Origin: UBA3263 sp964554665
GTDB lineage: Bacteria; Bacteroidota; Bacteroidia; Bacteroidales; Muribaculaceae
Reading direction: 5' to 3'
Length of the DNA: 52,304 nt
Assembly (NCBI GenBank): GCA_964554665.1
Contig: CAZKPP010000007.1
Coordinates: 1 to 52,304, forward strand
Positions 17,001-25,913 of the stretch are shown here, in pieces. The notes beneath the pieces were generated by a model. That model was not told the DNA's origin and did no database searches. It was given only the letters and a program-made list of their open reading frames with translations. Within the stretch, counting starts at the first letter, position 1; each line of letters opens with the position of its first letter. A program made the position numbers and the translations under genes.

Positions 17001-17701
17001 TGCGCAACGCCCTCTGCTCGACCCACAGAAACGGTTCCGGCGTTTACAACAACCTGTTTGACTCTCACTCTCCCTTCCAGATCGACGGTAACTTCGGTGC
17101 CTGCTCCGGTATCGCCGAAATGCTCCTGCAGAGCCGCAACGGTGGCATCTACATGCTCCCCGCTCTGCCCTCAACCTGGAACGAAGGCGAAGTTAACGGC
17201 CTGAAAGCTGCCGGCGATGTTACCTACAGCGCTACCTGGAAGAATGGCCGCATCGAAACCGCCAACCTCGTTGCCAACCAGGGCGGCGACCTGAAAGTTG
17301 GTCAGAACGACATTCTGAACCTCCGCGTGTTCCACAACGGCGTTGAACTCAACAAGCCGCTGGTTACCGTTAATCAGCTCACCGGCACCAAGACCGTTGA
17401 CCTGAAGGACCTGAAGCCCGGCGACAACATCTCGTTCGTTTACGACCCCGAGTACACCAACCCCAACGTAACCGTTCAAACCGGCGTTGAAGAGGTTGCT
17501 ACCGCCGCCAAGGGCATCAGCGTCAGTAATGGCAAGGTAATTGCTCCTGAGGCTGTTTCGATTGCCGTTTACGACGTTACCGGCCGCCAGATTGCTGCCG
17601 TTGCCGCTTCCGAAATGCAGCTCCCCGCTGCATCGGGCGTGGTAGTGGTTAAGGCTACCAAGGCTTCCGGCGCTGTTGAAACCCTCAAAACAGTTATGTA
17701 A
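14099..17701 (+). CDS. GH95 alpha-L-fucosidase/galactosidase-like enzyme with N-terminal trefoil-like region
   Basis: Secreted 1200-aa enzyme. A signal peptide covers ~1-22; two ricin/trefoil-like carbohydrate-binding regions lie at ~35-160 and ~170-310; the GH95 part (~328-1110) has its N-terminal beta-domain and (alpha/alpha)6 barrel. Catalytic motifs: N688/N690 (HNNIN), acid candidates E811/E815 (EYSPEHG) and D996 (QIDGNFG). A type IX-like sorting tail covers ~1130-1200. Known GH95 enzymes cut Fuc-alpha-1,2-Gal caps or L-galactose. Typical members are ~750-850 aa, so the N-terminal extension is the unusual part. It has a clear promoter and is followed after 52 bp by the GH2 gene. Confidence 0.92.
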   Translation: MKFNIKSLLGAVALCTGLVANATVPPAFSTAEAPAYNQVVFSTGGHCLKDTGAGQRLQTANVAGGPEFRWQLIGDAENFKMKSAAGRYIGYESSSNRFTAVADEANAIELHLKDMNGYWEICRKGVTNKAINQCGGTGVGVQICEWNTGDTNNKLNFVYPTDPEFVADDTAEPTWYYIQFKQNNSVIESQGVGNSVKRVIGPMPVANKLWKLVGNRNNFQIVNKKGEYLVIQGTGTGARVKASATPYAAGYSLIQTPANSHWPAFEIKDNDTKNCFNLWQGAGAAAQEVGIYGSSAGENGNALTFKSLEDIPPVEFNYEGSTTYRPEHKLSLWYTRPGTTSTYVLNSYDQKWMDLGLPVGNGQLGATVLGGVYEEEISVNEKTLWTGTKEQKNAPYGCYQNFGLIKVSSLEEEGFGWEEENAIKNYWRNLDLTDATSNVSYENAAGTVFERHFIASYPDQVIAALFTASTPGAINVKFSETPGMDRSFVTRPVQYSADGTITYGGKFETVSFAKYVKIIPTGGTMTADATGITIKGADQIYVVISAATDYDLHTPTFTSGTDQLVSKVESIANAAATKGWDAVYSDHVADYQSFFNRVDFELAGAVNDKPTDELITYYQNTTADNINADDNNIRFLEQLYFHYGRYLHIGSSRGIDVPNNLQGIWSGFTFDRPYSGQIAPWNADIHNNINLQMCYWPAEPTNLSELHLPMLNYLIGQVGEHTLWQEFARDSGQTKGWTFYTESSIFGGTGNFMHNYTIANAWCCSHMFQHYDYTLDKEFLLKAFPTIWSCCEFWMERLVKGEDGTWEAPNEYSPEHGPGSQNATAHAQQILVDLFSNTIKAINTLGVEACGITAADKAKLESYYDNLDKGLATEVFDGQWQNANLQNGDQLLREWKYSPYTAGANGHRHMSHLMALYPYSQIEPGHPMYQPAVNSMILRGDGATGWSMGWKINLWARAQDGDHARKILRNALCSTHRNGSGVYNNLFDSHSPFQIDGNFGACSGIAEMLLQSRNGGIYMLPALPSTWNEGEVNGLKAAGDVTYSATWKNGRIETANLVANQGGDLKVGQNDILNLRVFHNGVELNKPLVTVNQLTGTKTVDLKDLKPGDNISFVYDPEYTNPNVTVQTGVEEVATAAKGISVSNGKVIAPEAVSIAVYDVTGRQIAAVAASEMQLPAASGVVVVKATKASGAVETLKTVM

Positions 17702-17710
17702 TCAACCCCG

Positions 17711-17741
17711 GGTAGTGGCGACCTGAAATGCCGCCACTACC
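17711..17741 (+). promoter_or_regulatory. Intergenic hairpin between GH95 and GH2 genes
   Basis: GGTAGTGGCG (17711-17720) is perfectly complementary to CGCCACTACC (17732-17741) with an 11-nt loop. No U-tract follows, so it is not a standard terminator. It may protect or punctuate the GH95-GH2 message and set their ratio (inference). Confidence 0.55.
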
Positions 17742-17753
17742 TCCCTCAAATAA

Positions 17754-20700
17754 ATGACTAAGCAATTGTCAAAGAAACTCTTATTACTTGCCGCAGGCTT
17801 TTCGCTTGCGGCAAGCGCGGTTTCTGCCCGTGAGCTCACCGCCGCAAACTATTGGGAAAATCAGGCAATGTTTGGCGAAAACCGCCAGCAGCCCCACGCC
17901 ACCTACTGCCCATATTCGAGCGTTGCGGCCCTCAAGGCCGATGCCGAGTTTATGGCAACGCCCTGGGTCGAATCCAAGTCGGACCTGCGCATGAGCCTCA
18001 ACGGCGACTGGCGCTTCAACTATGTGGCCGAGCCCGATGCGCGCCCCATGGACTTCATGAATCCCGGCTTCGACGCTTCGGGCTGGGATCTCATCGAGGT
18101 TCCCTCAAACTGGGAAATGAAGGGCTATGGCACTCCGATTTATTGCAATGCAAATTCCCCCTTTGGCAATTCCAATCCTCCGCAAATCGGCGCCCAGCAG
18201 AACGGACGCTGGTATGACTTTAATCCGGTGGGCAGCTATCTGCGCACCTTCTCCCTGCCTGCCGCCTGGAGCGGCAAGCGCGTGCTGCTGAACTTCGGCG
18301 GCATCTATTCGGCGGCCTTCGTTTGGGTCAACGGCCAATATGTAGGCTACACCCAGGGGGCCAACAACGACCATGAGTTCGATATTACCGACGCTCTCCG
18401 CGCCGGCGAGAACACTCTCGCCGTGCAGGTTATCCGATGGAGCGACGGCTCATATCTCGAAGCGCAGGATATGTTTCGCATGAGCGGCATTTATCGCGAC
18501 GTTACGCTTACCGCCGTGCCTACGACCTTTATCCGCGACCATTACATCACCTCGACCCTCGACCCGGCCTCCGGCTTCCGCAGCGGCGAGCTGAAGGTCA
18601 GCATGGCGCTGGCCAACCGCTCAGCGCAGGCGCAGACCGTTAAGGCCTCGGTTTCGCTGCTCGACCCCTCCGGCAATCAGGTCACCGCTATGCCCGCACA
18701 AAGTATCAGTGTTAAGGCTGGCGCCGAAGCCGATTCGCTCAGTTTCTCCGCCTCGCTCAGCGGCCTTGAGCTCTGGAGCGCCGAAGAGCCTGTGCTCTAT
18801 ACCGTTTTAGTGTCGCTGACCGATGCCTCGGGCCGCGAACTCGAAGCGTTTTCAACCAAGTTCGGCTTCCGCGACATCCGTCAGGTAGGCCCGCGGGTCC
18901 ACATCAACGGCAAGCAAATCTGGTTTAAGGGAGTAAATCGCTCCGACACCGACCCGGTGCGTGGACGCGCCGTAACTACCGACATGATGCTCACCGACGT
19001 GATGCTCATGAAGCAGAACAATATCAACACCATCCGCACCAGCCATTATCCGAATGCCGCGAAGATGTATGCCATGTTCGACCATTTCGGACTTTACACC
19101 ATGGACGAGGCTGACCTTGAATGTCACGCCAACACCGAGCTGAGCAACAACCCTGAGTGGGAAGCCGCGTTTGTTGACCGAGAGGTGAGAATGGTTCATC
19201 GCGACCGCAACCATCCCGCCGTGATTTTCTGGAGCCTCGGCAATGAAAGTGCCTGCGGGGTGAACTTCCGTGCTTGCTACGATGCCGTGCGAGCCCTCGA
19301 CCCGCGCATGATTCACTACGAAGGCCAAAAGGCCTGGACTCAGCGCGGAGCAACGCTCGAAAGCTGCTATACCGACATGACCTCGCGTATGTATCCCAAC
19401 ATTGCCACTGCCGAGAGCGACGATGCCGACAGCCGCTTTGCCTCCGCACCGCACTTTATCTGCGAATATGCCCACGCCATGGGCACCGCAATCGGTAATC
19501 TGCCCGAATATTGGGATTTTATTGAAAATAAGTCGAAACGCACTATCGGCGGCTGCATTTGGGACTGGATAGACCAGGGCATCTACAATCCGACGGAGTT
19601 AAAGGCCGGTAATCCCAAGGGATTCACCACCGGCTACGACTACCCGGGCCCTCACCAGGGCAACTTCGTTTGCAACGGCATTCTTGCTCCCGACCGCAAG
19701 CCCTCGGCTAAGCTTGCCGAGGTGAAGGGCGTCTATCAGTATATCAAACTGAATAAATTCGACAGCAAAAAGAAAACAGCAACCTTGCTGAACTCCTACG
19801 CATTCCTTCCGCTTAGCGATTTTGAACTGCATTGGGAGCTGCTCAGCGACGGCCTTCCGGTGCAGTCGGGCGTCATCGACGCTTTGGATTGCCTGCCCGG
19901 CGAGAGTGTGCAGGTCGAGATTCCTTACGATCTCAGCCGCGTTGCCTCGGGCCGCGAAGGCTTGCTCACTCTCAGGTTCGTGACCAAAAAGTCGCGTCCG
20001 GCAATTGAGGCCGGCTCCGTTATGGCCGAATATCAAATGCAGCTTCAGGCCGCCGAAAGCCTCGGAAAATATGATGTAACCGGCCTCAAGCCGGAGCTTA
20101 AGGTCGAGGGTAGCGGCCCCCTCACCGTTTCCGGCCCCGATTTCAGCTATCGCTTCGGCGCCAATGGCCGTTTGCTCTCCATGAACTATAAAGGCATGGA
20201 ATTTATTGCCAATCAGGCAGGACCCGCCTATTCCAACGACCGCTGGATTGAAAACGACCGCGACCCCGGCAACCAAAGCGCCTCCAGCTCGTTTAACCAG
20301 CTCGCGCTCCGCTATGACCACGGCGGCTCGGCCGCAGGCGCACGTTCGGTTACCATCACTGCCAATCAAACCTGCACCGGCCTCACTAACTATGCCGTCA
20401 GCTACACGGTTTATGCCGACGGCACCATAGAGCTCGGCGCCGAATTCCTTTCGCTCGGCAATATGGCGCGTCGTCTGGGCCTCAGCTTCAGCCTCGCCCC
20501 GGGCCTGGAGGATGTTGAGTACTATGCGCTCGGCCCCTGGTCGAACTATTCCGACCGCCGCGGCGGCGTTCTGGCCGGCGTGTATTCCACAACGGTTACC
20601 GACATGGCCGAAACCTTTGTGAAGCCCCAAACCATGGGCGGACGCCAGGATTTGCGCTATGTGCGTTTCAGCGGCGGGGGCGCTTCGCTGCTTATCGAAG

Positions 20701-22562
20701 CCGACGGACTGCCGTCGTTCTCGGCTGTTCACTATGGCGACCGCGACCTCGAAAGCTCCGACCACATGTATGACCTCAAGGAGCTGAAAGAAACCGTAGT
20801 TCACATTGATGCTTTCCACCGCGGCCTCGGCAACGCCTCGTGCGGAACCGGAACCGGCCCCCTGCAGGAGTATATTGCCGAACCGGGCAAGCGATATAGC
20901 TATTCGTTGCGCCTGACTCCGTCGGTTGAATCCGCGGGCCGCGACATTGAAGGCACCTGCAATCCCGCAGCTTACATTGCAGCAGCCACTTCGGCCAAGG
21001 AGCTCGCCAATCCGCTCGATTTCAAGGCCGACAAGGCCCCGGGCAAGTTGCTAAACCGCATAGAGTCAAATATGGTTATCGCCCCGGCGGTTATGGGCAA
21101 TCTTTTCCTGACCCTCGCCGGCCCGGCTGCGGAAACGGCAACGGTTGAGTGCTATGTCGATTCTAACCGCGACGGCCAATTCTCGTCGGGCGAAAAACGT
21201 GCCTACAACAAAGCAACCGGGGCGTATCTGCTCTATCCGACGCTCCCCGCGGGGATGTCGGCGGTGGCTTATCGCTGTCGCATAGTTGTCAGCCCCACGG
21301 AAAAGATTGACCCCAACGGCCCGGTTGATGGCCTGATCTACGACTTTGATTATCTGATTTCGGCCACTGACCCCGGCGATGTTTATATCCGTCCCAACGG
21401 CTCGCAAGAGAAGAACAAGGGCGTATATGCCGCCTCGTTTGAAGCCGTAGGCGCCGCCGAGGCGTTCACCAAGACCTACGCTTCGTCGCCCTCGGCGGTT
21501 TATGAGCTCGTGAGCGATACCGTTAAGGTCAACCCCGGCAGTGAGTTTACCCTCAATGTGGTCAACAAAATGCTCGGCCCGGCATCGAAAACCACCACCT
21601 ACCAGGACGCCCGCTACTGTCGCGCCTACATTTTTGCCGACTTTGCCGGCTCGGGCCGCTTCAACTATGTTTCGACCATAGGCACTGACAACAAAGTTGA
21701 AGGTTGGAACGATGTTTTGGCCAACTATGAGTCGATGAAGGAGTTCTCGGCCGATTTCATCGTGCCGGAAACCGCTGCCGGCAAAACCGGCCGCATCCGC
21801 ATTATCTACCATAACGCCTGGAAGTCGCTTTCGGGTGCGAACGAGCAGAATATAATCGAGGGCATTGCCTACGACATCCCGGTTGCCGTTTCCGGTGCCG
21901 CGGGTTCCGACCTGCCTCCGTTTGCCCACCTCGGCCCCTCGGGTTCGTTTACCGACGAGGGCTTTATAAGCTCCATCGCCACCTCGGGCGCCGCCGAAAA
22001 TATTGAGTACACATGGGCTCAGCGCCCCGGCTCGTTCTTCTCGATTGTTCCGGCTCAGGTGCGTGCCATGGCCGGCGACCAGATTGAAATCTCAATCAAG
22101 GCCGACACCGACGGCGATCCGACGAGCGGACGCAACGACCTGCGCCACTGCTACGTTACCTTCCTTAATAACTTCAGCGACCCCGATGCCTTTGGCGGCT
22201 CAAGCCGCGTCGGCCTGATCTCGGCCGGTAGCACCTACGACAAGGCCGCCGGCAATTACGCCAAGGTTATGGATTTCAGCAAGAAGGTGAAAGTGCCCGC
22301 CGCTACCCCCGACGGACTCTACTTTATCCGCATAATCTATAATAAGGTAGACGAACCGGTTCCCGACGCCTACGGTCAGAAGCTCACAGGCCAGGCAATC
22401 GACCTGCCGGTGCGCGTTGGCGAGGCTGCGTCGATTGTTGAAGTCAGTGCCGACAGCGCCCGCTGCGCCGAAGGGCTGTTTGACCTCCAGGGCCGCAAGC
22501 TGACCCGCCCCGGACGTCCCGGAGTGTATATTCTCAATGGTAAGAAACAGGTTATCCGATAA
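17754..22562 (+). CDS. GH2 beta-galactosidase (LacZ type) with long C-terminal extension
   Basis: Secreted 1602-aa enzyme. A signal peptide covers ~1-25; GH2 sugar-binding, Ig-like and TIM-barrel domains follow to ~640; acid/base E498 (SLGNES) and nucleophile E571 (ICEYAHAM) are present; further Ig-like and LacZ small-chain domains run to ~1060. Residues ~1070-1560 add what look like three GEVED-like beta domains (for example the VDSNRDGQF and FADFAGSGRF strands), and the end (~1575-1602) is a sorting-type tail. LacZ proteins are usually ~1000-1100 aa. It probably removes galactose after the GH95 enzyme has removed fucose. Linked-sugar specificity is not provable here. Confidence 0.92.
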   Translation: MTKQLSKKLLLLAAGFSLAASAVSARELTAANYWENQAMFGENRQQPHATYCPYSSVAALKADAEFMATPWVESKSDLRMSLNGDWRFNYVAEPDARPMDFMNPGFDASGWDLIEVPSNWEMKGYGTPIYCNANSPFGNSNPPQIGAQQNGRWYDFNPVGSYLRTFSLPAAWSGKRVLLNFGGIYSAAFVWVNGQYVGYTQGANNDHEFDITDALRAGENTLAVQVIRWSDGSYLEAQDMFRMSGIYRDVTLTAVPTTFIRDHYITSTLDPASGFRSGELKVSMALANRSAQAQTVKASVSLLDPSGNQVTAMPAQSISVKAGAEADSLSFSASLSGLELWSAEEPVLYTVLVSLTDASGRELEAFSTKFGFRDIRQVGPRVHINGKQIWFKGVNRSDTDPVRGRAVTTDMMLTDVMLMKQNNINTIRTSHYPNAAKMYAMFDHFGLYTMDEADLECHANTELSNNPEWEAAFVDREVRMVHRDRNHPAVIFWSLGNESACGVNFRACYDAVRALDPRMIHYEGQKAWTQRGATLESCYTDMTSRMYPNIATAESDDADSRFASAPHFICEYAHAMGTAIGNLPEYWDFIENKSKRTIGGCIWDWIDQGIYNPTELKAGNPKGFTTGYDYPGPHQGNFVCNGILAPDRKPSAKLAEVKGVYQYIKLNKFDSKKKTATLLNSYAFLPLSDFELHWELLSDGLPVQSGVIDALDCLPGESVQVEIPYDLSRVASGREGLLTLRFVTKKSRPAIEAGSVMAEYQMQLQAAESLGKYDVTGLKPELKVEGSGPLTVSGPDFSYRFGANGRLLSMNYKGMEFIANQAGPAYSNDRWIENDRDPGNQSASSSFNQLALRYDHGGSAAGARSVTITANQTCTGLTNYAVSYTVYADGTIELGAEFLSLGNMARRLGLSFSLAPGLEDVEYYALGPWSNYSDRRGGVLAGVYSTTVTDMAETFVKPQTMGGRQDLRYVRFSGGGASLLIEADGLPSFSAVHYGDRDLESSDHMYDLKELKETVVHIDAFHRGLGNASCGTGTGPLQEYIAEPGKRYSYSLRLTPSVESAGRDIEGTCNPAAYIAAATSAKELANPLDFKADKAPGKLLNRIESNMVIAPAVMGNLFLTLAGPAAETATVECYVDSNRDGQFSSGEKRAYNKATGAYLLYPTLPAGMSAVAYRCRIVVSPTEKIDPNGPVDGLIYDFDYLISATDPGDVYIRPNGSQEKNKGVYAASFEAVGAAEAFTKTYASSPSAVYELVSDTVKVNPGSEFTLNVVNKMLGPASKTTTYQDARYCRAYIFADFAGSGRFNYVSTIGTDNKVEGWNDVLANYESMKEFSADFIVPETAAGKTGRIRIIYHNAWKSLSGANEQNIIEGIAYDIPVAVSGAAGSDLPPFAHLGPSGSFTDEGFISSIATSGAAENIEYTWAQRPGSFFSIVPAQVRAMAGDQIEISIKADTDGDPTSGRNDLRHCYVTFLNNFSDPDAFGGSSRVGLISAGSTYDKAAGNYAKVMDFSKKVKVPAATPDGLYFIRIIYNKVDEPVPDAYGQKLTGQAIDLPVRVGEAASIVEVSADSARCAEGLFDLQGRKLTRPGRPGVYILNGKKQVIR

Positions 22563-22568
22563 TTGACA

Positions 22569-23369
22569 ATGATTATAATTGCAGATGCAGGAAGCACCAA
22601 AGTTCACTGGGCCGCGGTTGAAGCCGACGGCACGGTGCAGACGTTTGAAACCCCGGGAATCAACGCGTTGATGCAGACCGAAGAGCAGCTCCGTGCGGCC
22701 TTTGCCGACGCGCTCGGAGGGAGCCGGCCGGAGATGGTTTACTACTATGGGGCCGGATGCGTGAACTCCGATGTTTGCTATAAAGTTGCATCGGCCTTTC
22801 CCAAGGGCTGCTGCGTGGAAGTGGCGTCGGATATGCTCGGAGCGGCGCGCGCCCTGTTTGGCCGCGAGCCGGGTCTGGCCCTGAATATGGGCACCGGCAG
22901 CAACTCCGCGCTCTACGATGGCCGCTCGCTCACCTCAAATATGCCCCCGATGGGCTTTATTCTCGGCGACGAAGGTAGCGGCGCGGCGTTTGGCAAAAGA
23001 ATGGTGCGTCTGGCCTTCAGAACAGGCCGTCTGCGCCCCGAACTCGAAAGTTTTCTCGGCATGGACTATGCGCAGGTGCTCCGGCGCGTATATCGCGAGC
23101 CCGCGGCGAATGCCTTTCTCGCTTCAATAGTGCCGTTTATTCTTAAACATCAGGAGCATCTGACCGACCTTATCGACGCAGAACTCGATTCGCTGTTCGG
23201 CGCGTTGAGCAATTACTATAAGCTCACGCAACACATCCGCATAGTCGGCGGGGTTGCAAAGGCTATGGCGCCGCGCGTAATCGCTGCCGCCGCCCTGCGC
23301 GGATTCACCGTTGACTCTATTCAGGAACGTCCGTTGCCCGGACTCATAGAATACCATACCGCAAAATGA
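22569..23369 (+). CDS. N-acetylglucosamine-kinase-like ATPase (BadF/BadG family)
   Basis: Cytoplasmic sugar-kinase-fold protein of 266 aa with phosphate-1 motif DAGSTK, phosphate-2 motif NMGTGSNS and an adenosine/GDEGSGA block. Bacteroidota members are annotated as GlcNAc kinase-like; the closest known activity is ATP-dependent phosphorylation of GlcNAc. I chose the ATG at 22569; a TTG at 22563, directly after the GH2 stop, would add two residues. It overlaps serB by ATGA. It could phosphorylate amino sugars freed by the glycosidases (inference). Confidence 0.85.
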   Translation: MIIIADAGSTKVHWAAVEADGTVQTFETPGINALMQTEEQLRAAFADALGGSRPEMVYYYGAGCVNSDVCYKVASAFPKGCCVEVASDMLGAARALFGREPGLALNMGTGSNSALYDGRSLTSNMPPMGFILGDEGSGAAFGKRMVRLAFRTGRLRPELESFLGMDYAQVLRRVYREPAANAFLASIVPFILKHQEHLTDLIDAELDSLFGALSNYYKLTQHIRIVGGVAKAMAPRVIAAAALRGFTVDSIQERPLPGLIEYHTAK

Positions 23370-24607
23370 ATCAGAAAGAAACCGAACTCATACTCATAAA
23401 CATTACCGGTGTTGACCGTCCGGGGCTCACCTCGGCCCTGACCGGCATTCTGGGGCGCCATGATGCCTCGATTTTAGACATCGGCCAGAGCACGATTCAT
23501 CATTTTCTGTCGCTCGGCATTCTGATTAAGACCGATTCCGAAGCGTCGGGCCACATTTTGAAGGAGATGCTCTTCAAGGCCTCGGAGCTGAATCTGAACA
23601 TCCGCTTTACGCCGACCAAGGCCGACGACTACGAAAAGTGGGTGGGCATGCAGGGCAAGAGCCGCTGGATAATTACCATGCTCGGCCGCCGGCTTACCGC
23701 CGAACATATTGCCCGTCTCACTGCCGAAGTGGCCGCCGAGGGGCTCAACATTGAAAATATCAAGCGCCTGACCGGACGCATTTCGCTCAAGGCCGACAGC
23801 CGCGACCCGCTGTCGAAAACCTGCATAGAAATGGCTGTGCGCGGCAATCCCGCCGACCGCACGATGCTCGGCCGCCGTTTCTTGGAAATAGCGTCGAAAA
23901 ACGATGTTGACATATCGTTCCAGGAAGATAACGTGTTTCGTCGCACCCGCCGCCTGATATGCTTCGATATGGACTCTACGCTCATCGAAACCGAGGTTAT
24001 CGACGAGCTGGCCATGCGTGCCGGCGTCGGCGACAAGGTCAAGGCCATAACCGAGCGCGCCATGCGTGGCGAAATCGATTTCATCGAGAGTTTTACCGAG
24101 CGCGTGGCCCTGCTAAAGGGGCTCGACGTGAGCGTTATGCAGGACATTGCTGAACATTTACCCTTCACCGAGGGTTTAGAACGGATGATGACTGTTCTGA
24201 AACGTGCCGGCTACAAAACGGCCATCCTGTCGGGCGGATTTACCTATTTCGGTGAATATCTGCGTCGCCGCTTCGGGTTCGACTATGTTTATGCCAACGA
24301 ACTCGAAGTGGACTCGACGGGTCACCTGACGGGCCGCTACGTTGGCGAGGTTGTCGATGGCCGCCGCAAGGCCGAACTTCTGCGCTTGCTGGCCCAGGTC
24401 GAAAACGTCAACATTGCCCAGACCATAGCCGTTGGCGACGGTGCCAACGACCTGCCCATGCTCGCAACCGCCGGCCTCGGCATAGCTTTCCATGCCAAAC
24501 CAAAGGTTAAGGCCACGGCCGAACAGTCGCTGTCGACCATCGGACTCGACGGAGTTCTCTACTTCCTCGGCTTCAAAGACTCGTTTATATCCGAAGTAAA
24601 AAACTAA
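23366..24607 (+). CDS. serB: Phosphoserine phosphatase with tandem ACT domains
   Basis: Last step of serine synthesis, converting phosphoserine to serine in the cytoplasm. Residues ~5-85 and ~98-180 are ACT regulatory domains (the first starts LILINITGVDRPG). Residues ~195-405 are the HAD phosphatase with nucleophile D201 and acid D203 in FDMDST, and the GDGANDLPM motif near the end. The 413-aa length fits the ACT-fused form. The start overlaps the kinase-like gene (ATGA). Confidence 0.95.
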   Translation: MNQKETELILINITGVDRPGLTSALTGILGRHDASILDIGQSTIHHFLSLGILIKTDSEASGHILKEMLFKASELNLNIRFTPTKADDYEKWVGMQGKSRWIITMLGRRLTAEHIARLTAEVAAEGLNIENIKRLTGRISLKADSRDPLSKTCIEMAVRGNPADRTMLGRRFLEIASKNDVDISFQEDNVFRRTRRLICFDMDSTLIETEVIDELAMRAGVGDKVKAITERAMRGEIDFIESFTERVALLKGLDVSVMQDIAEHLPFTEGLERMMTVLKRAGYKTAILSGGFTYFGEYLRRRFGFDYVYANELEVDSTGHLTGRYVGEVVDGRRKAELLRLLAQVENVNIAQTIAVGDGANDLPMLATAGLGIAFHAKPKVKATAEQSLSTIGLDGVLYFLGFKDSFISEVKN

Positions 24608-24643
24608 ATTCAATTACATAACTAAAATTTAAACTTTACAGAA

Positions 24644-25072
24644 ATGGGATTCATCCAAGACTTCAAGGCCTTTGCAATGAAAGGCAACATCGTTGACATG
24701 GCTGTCGGTGTTATCATTGGCGGCGCGTTCGGTAAAATCGTAAGCTCGCTGGTTAACGACATCATCATGCCTTGCGTAGGCGTGTTGACCGGCGGCGTGA
24801 ACTTCACCGAGCTGAAGGCCACCCTCCACGAGGCCGTTGTTGACCCCACCACCCAGGAGGTACTGAAAGAAGCCGTTGAAATGAACTACGGCATGTTCAT
24901 TCAAAACATTGTTGACTTCCTGATCATTGCCCTGAGCATCTTCGTGGCTCTGCGCGTTATGATGAAGTTCAAGAAAGCTGAAGAGGCTGCCCCCGCTCCC
25001 GCTCCCGAACCCACCAAGGAAGAAGTTCTGCTGACCGAAATCCGCGACCTGCTCAAACAGAATAACAAGTAA
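24644..25072 (+). CDS. mscL: Large-conductance mechanosensitive channel
   Basis: Inner-membrane pentameric channel that opens under high membrane tension after osmotic downshock. 142 aa. The N-terminal helix and first membrane segment include GFIQDFKAFAMKGNIVDMAVGV, which is the family signature; the second membrane segment is at ~85-108; the C-terminal helix has an Ala/Pro-rich linker before the bundle. It follows serB after 36 bp and precedes murI by 4 bp. Confidence 0.96.
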   Translation: MGFIQDFKAFAMKGNIVDMAVGVIIGGAFGKIVSSLVNDIIMPCVGVLTGGVNFTELKATLHEAVVDPTTQEVLKEAVEMNYGMFIQNIVDFLIIALSIFVALRVMMKFKKAEEAAPAPAPEPTKEEVLLTEIRDLLKQNNK

Positions 25073-25076
25073 GAAA

Positions 25077-25913
25077 GTGCTGGCAGACAACCCCACACCG
25101 GGCCCCATAGGCGTTTTCGACAGCGGCTATGGGGGCCTGACTATCCTCGAAGGCATTCGCCGGCTCATGCCGGAGCATGACTACCTCTACCTGGGCGACA
25201 ACGCCCGGGCGCCCTATGGCACCCGCTCCTACGAGGTGGTTTATCAGTTCACCTTGCAGGCCGTGCGTCGGTTGTTCGACCTCGGGTGTCAGCTGGTGAT
25301 TTTAGGGTGCAACACGGCATCGGCCAAGGCGCTCCGCTCCATTCAGCAGCTCGATTTGCCATACATTGCCCCCCAACGGAGGGTTCTTGGAGTTATCCGC
25401 CCAACGGTTGAGGCCATAGGCAGCTATACGAAGAACGGCCACATCGGAATTTTCGGCACGCCAGGCACCATACGTTCGCAGAGCTACGAAATTGAAATCT
25501 CAAAGCTCTATCCCGACTTCGTAACCACCGCTCAGGAGTGCCCGCTGTGGGTGCCGCTGGTCGAAAACCGCGAGTTCGACACCCCGGGAGCCGACTACTT
25601 TGTTGAAAAATACATTGACCTGCTTCTGCATCGCGACCCGCGAATCGACACCACCCTGCTCGGATGCACGCACTATCCGCTGCTGCTGCAGAAAATCCGC
25701 AAGTATATGCCCGAGCATATCACCATTATCACCCAGGGCGACATCGTTGCCCACTCGCTGAAAGATTATCTGCAGCGCCATCCCGAAATGGCGGCGCGCG
25801 TAAGCAAAGGCGGCTCGGTTACCTATCTGACCACCGAAAGCGCCGAAAAATTCTCGGAAATGGGCTCTTTGTTTTTAGCTAAAGAAATTAACGCTCAGTC
25901 GATTACTCTATGA
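25077..25913 (+). CDS. murI: Glutamate racemase
   Basis: Makes D-glutamate for peptidoglycan in the cytoplasm. 278 aa with both catalytic cysteines, C78 (LGCNTA) and C197 (LLGCTHY), and the IGVFDSGYGG N-terminal block with D15. The start is GTG (25077), four bases after the mscL stop; no ATG precedes the conserved block. The stop overlaps the dus start (ATGA). Confidence 0.95.
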   Translation: MLADNPTPGPIGVFDSGYGGLTILEGIRRLMPEHDYLYLGDNARAPYGTRSYEVVYQFTLQAVRRLFDLGCQLVILGCNTASAKALRSIQQLDLPYIAPQRRVLGVIRPTVEAIGSYTKNGHIGIFGTPGTIRSQSYEIEISKLYPDFVTTAQECPLWVPLVENREFDTPGADYFVEKYIDLLLHRDPRIDTTLLGCTHYPLLLQKIRKYMPEHITIITQGDIVAHSLKDYLQRHPEMAARVSKGGSVTYLTTESAEKFSEMGSLFLAKEINAQSITL

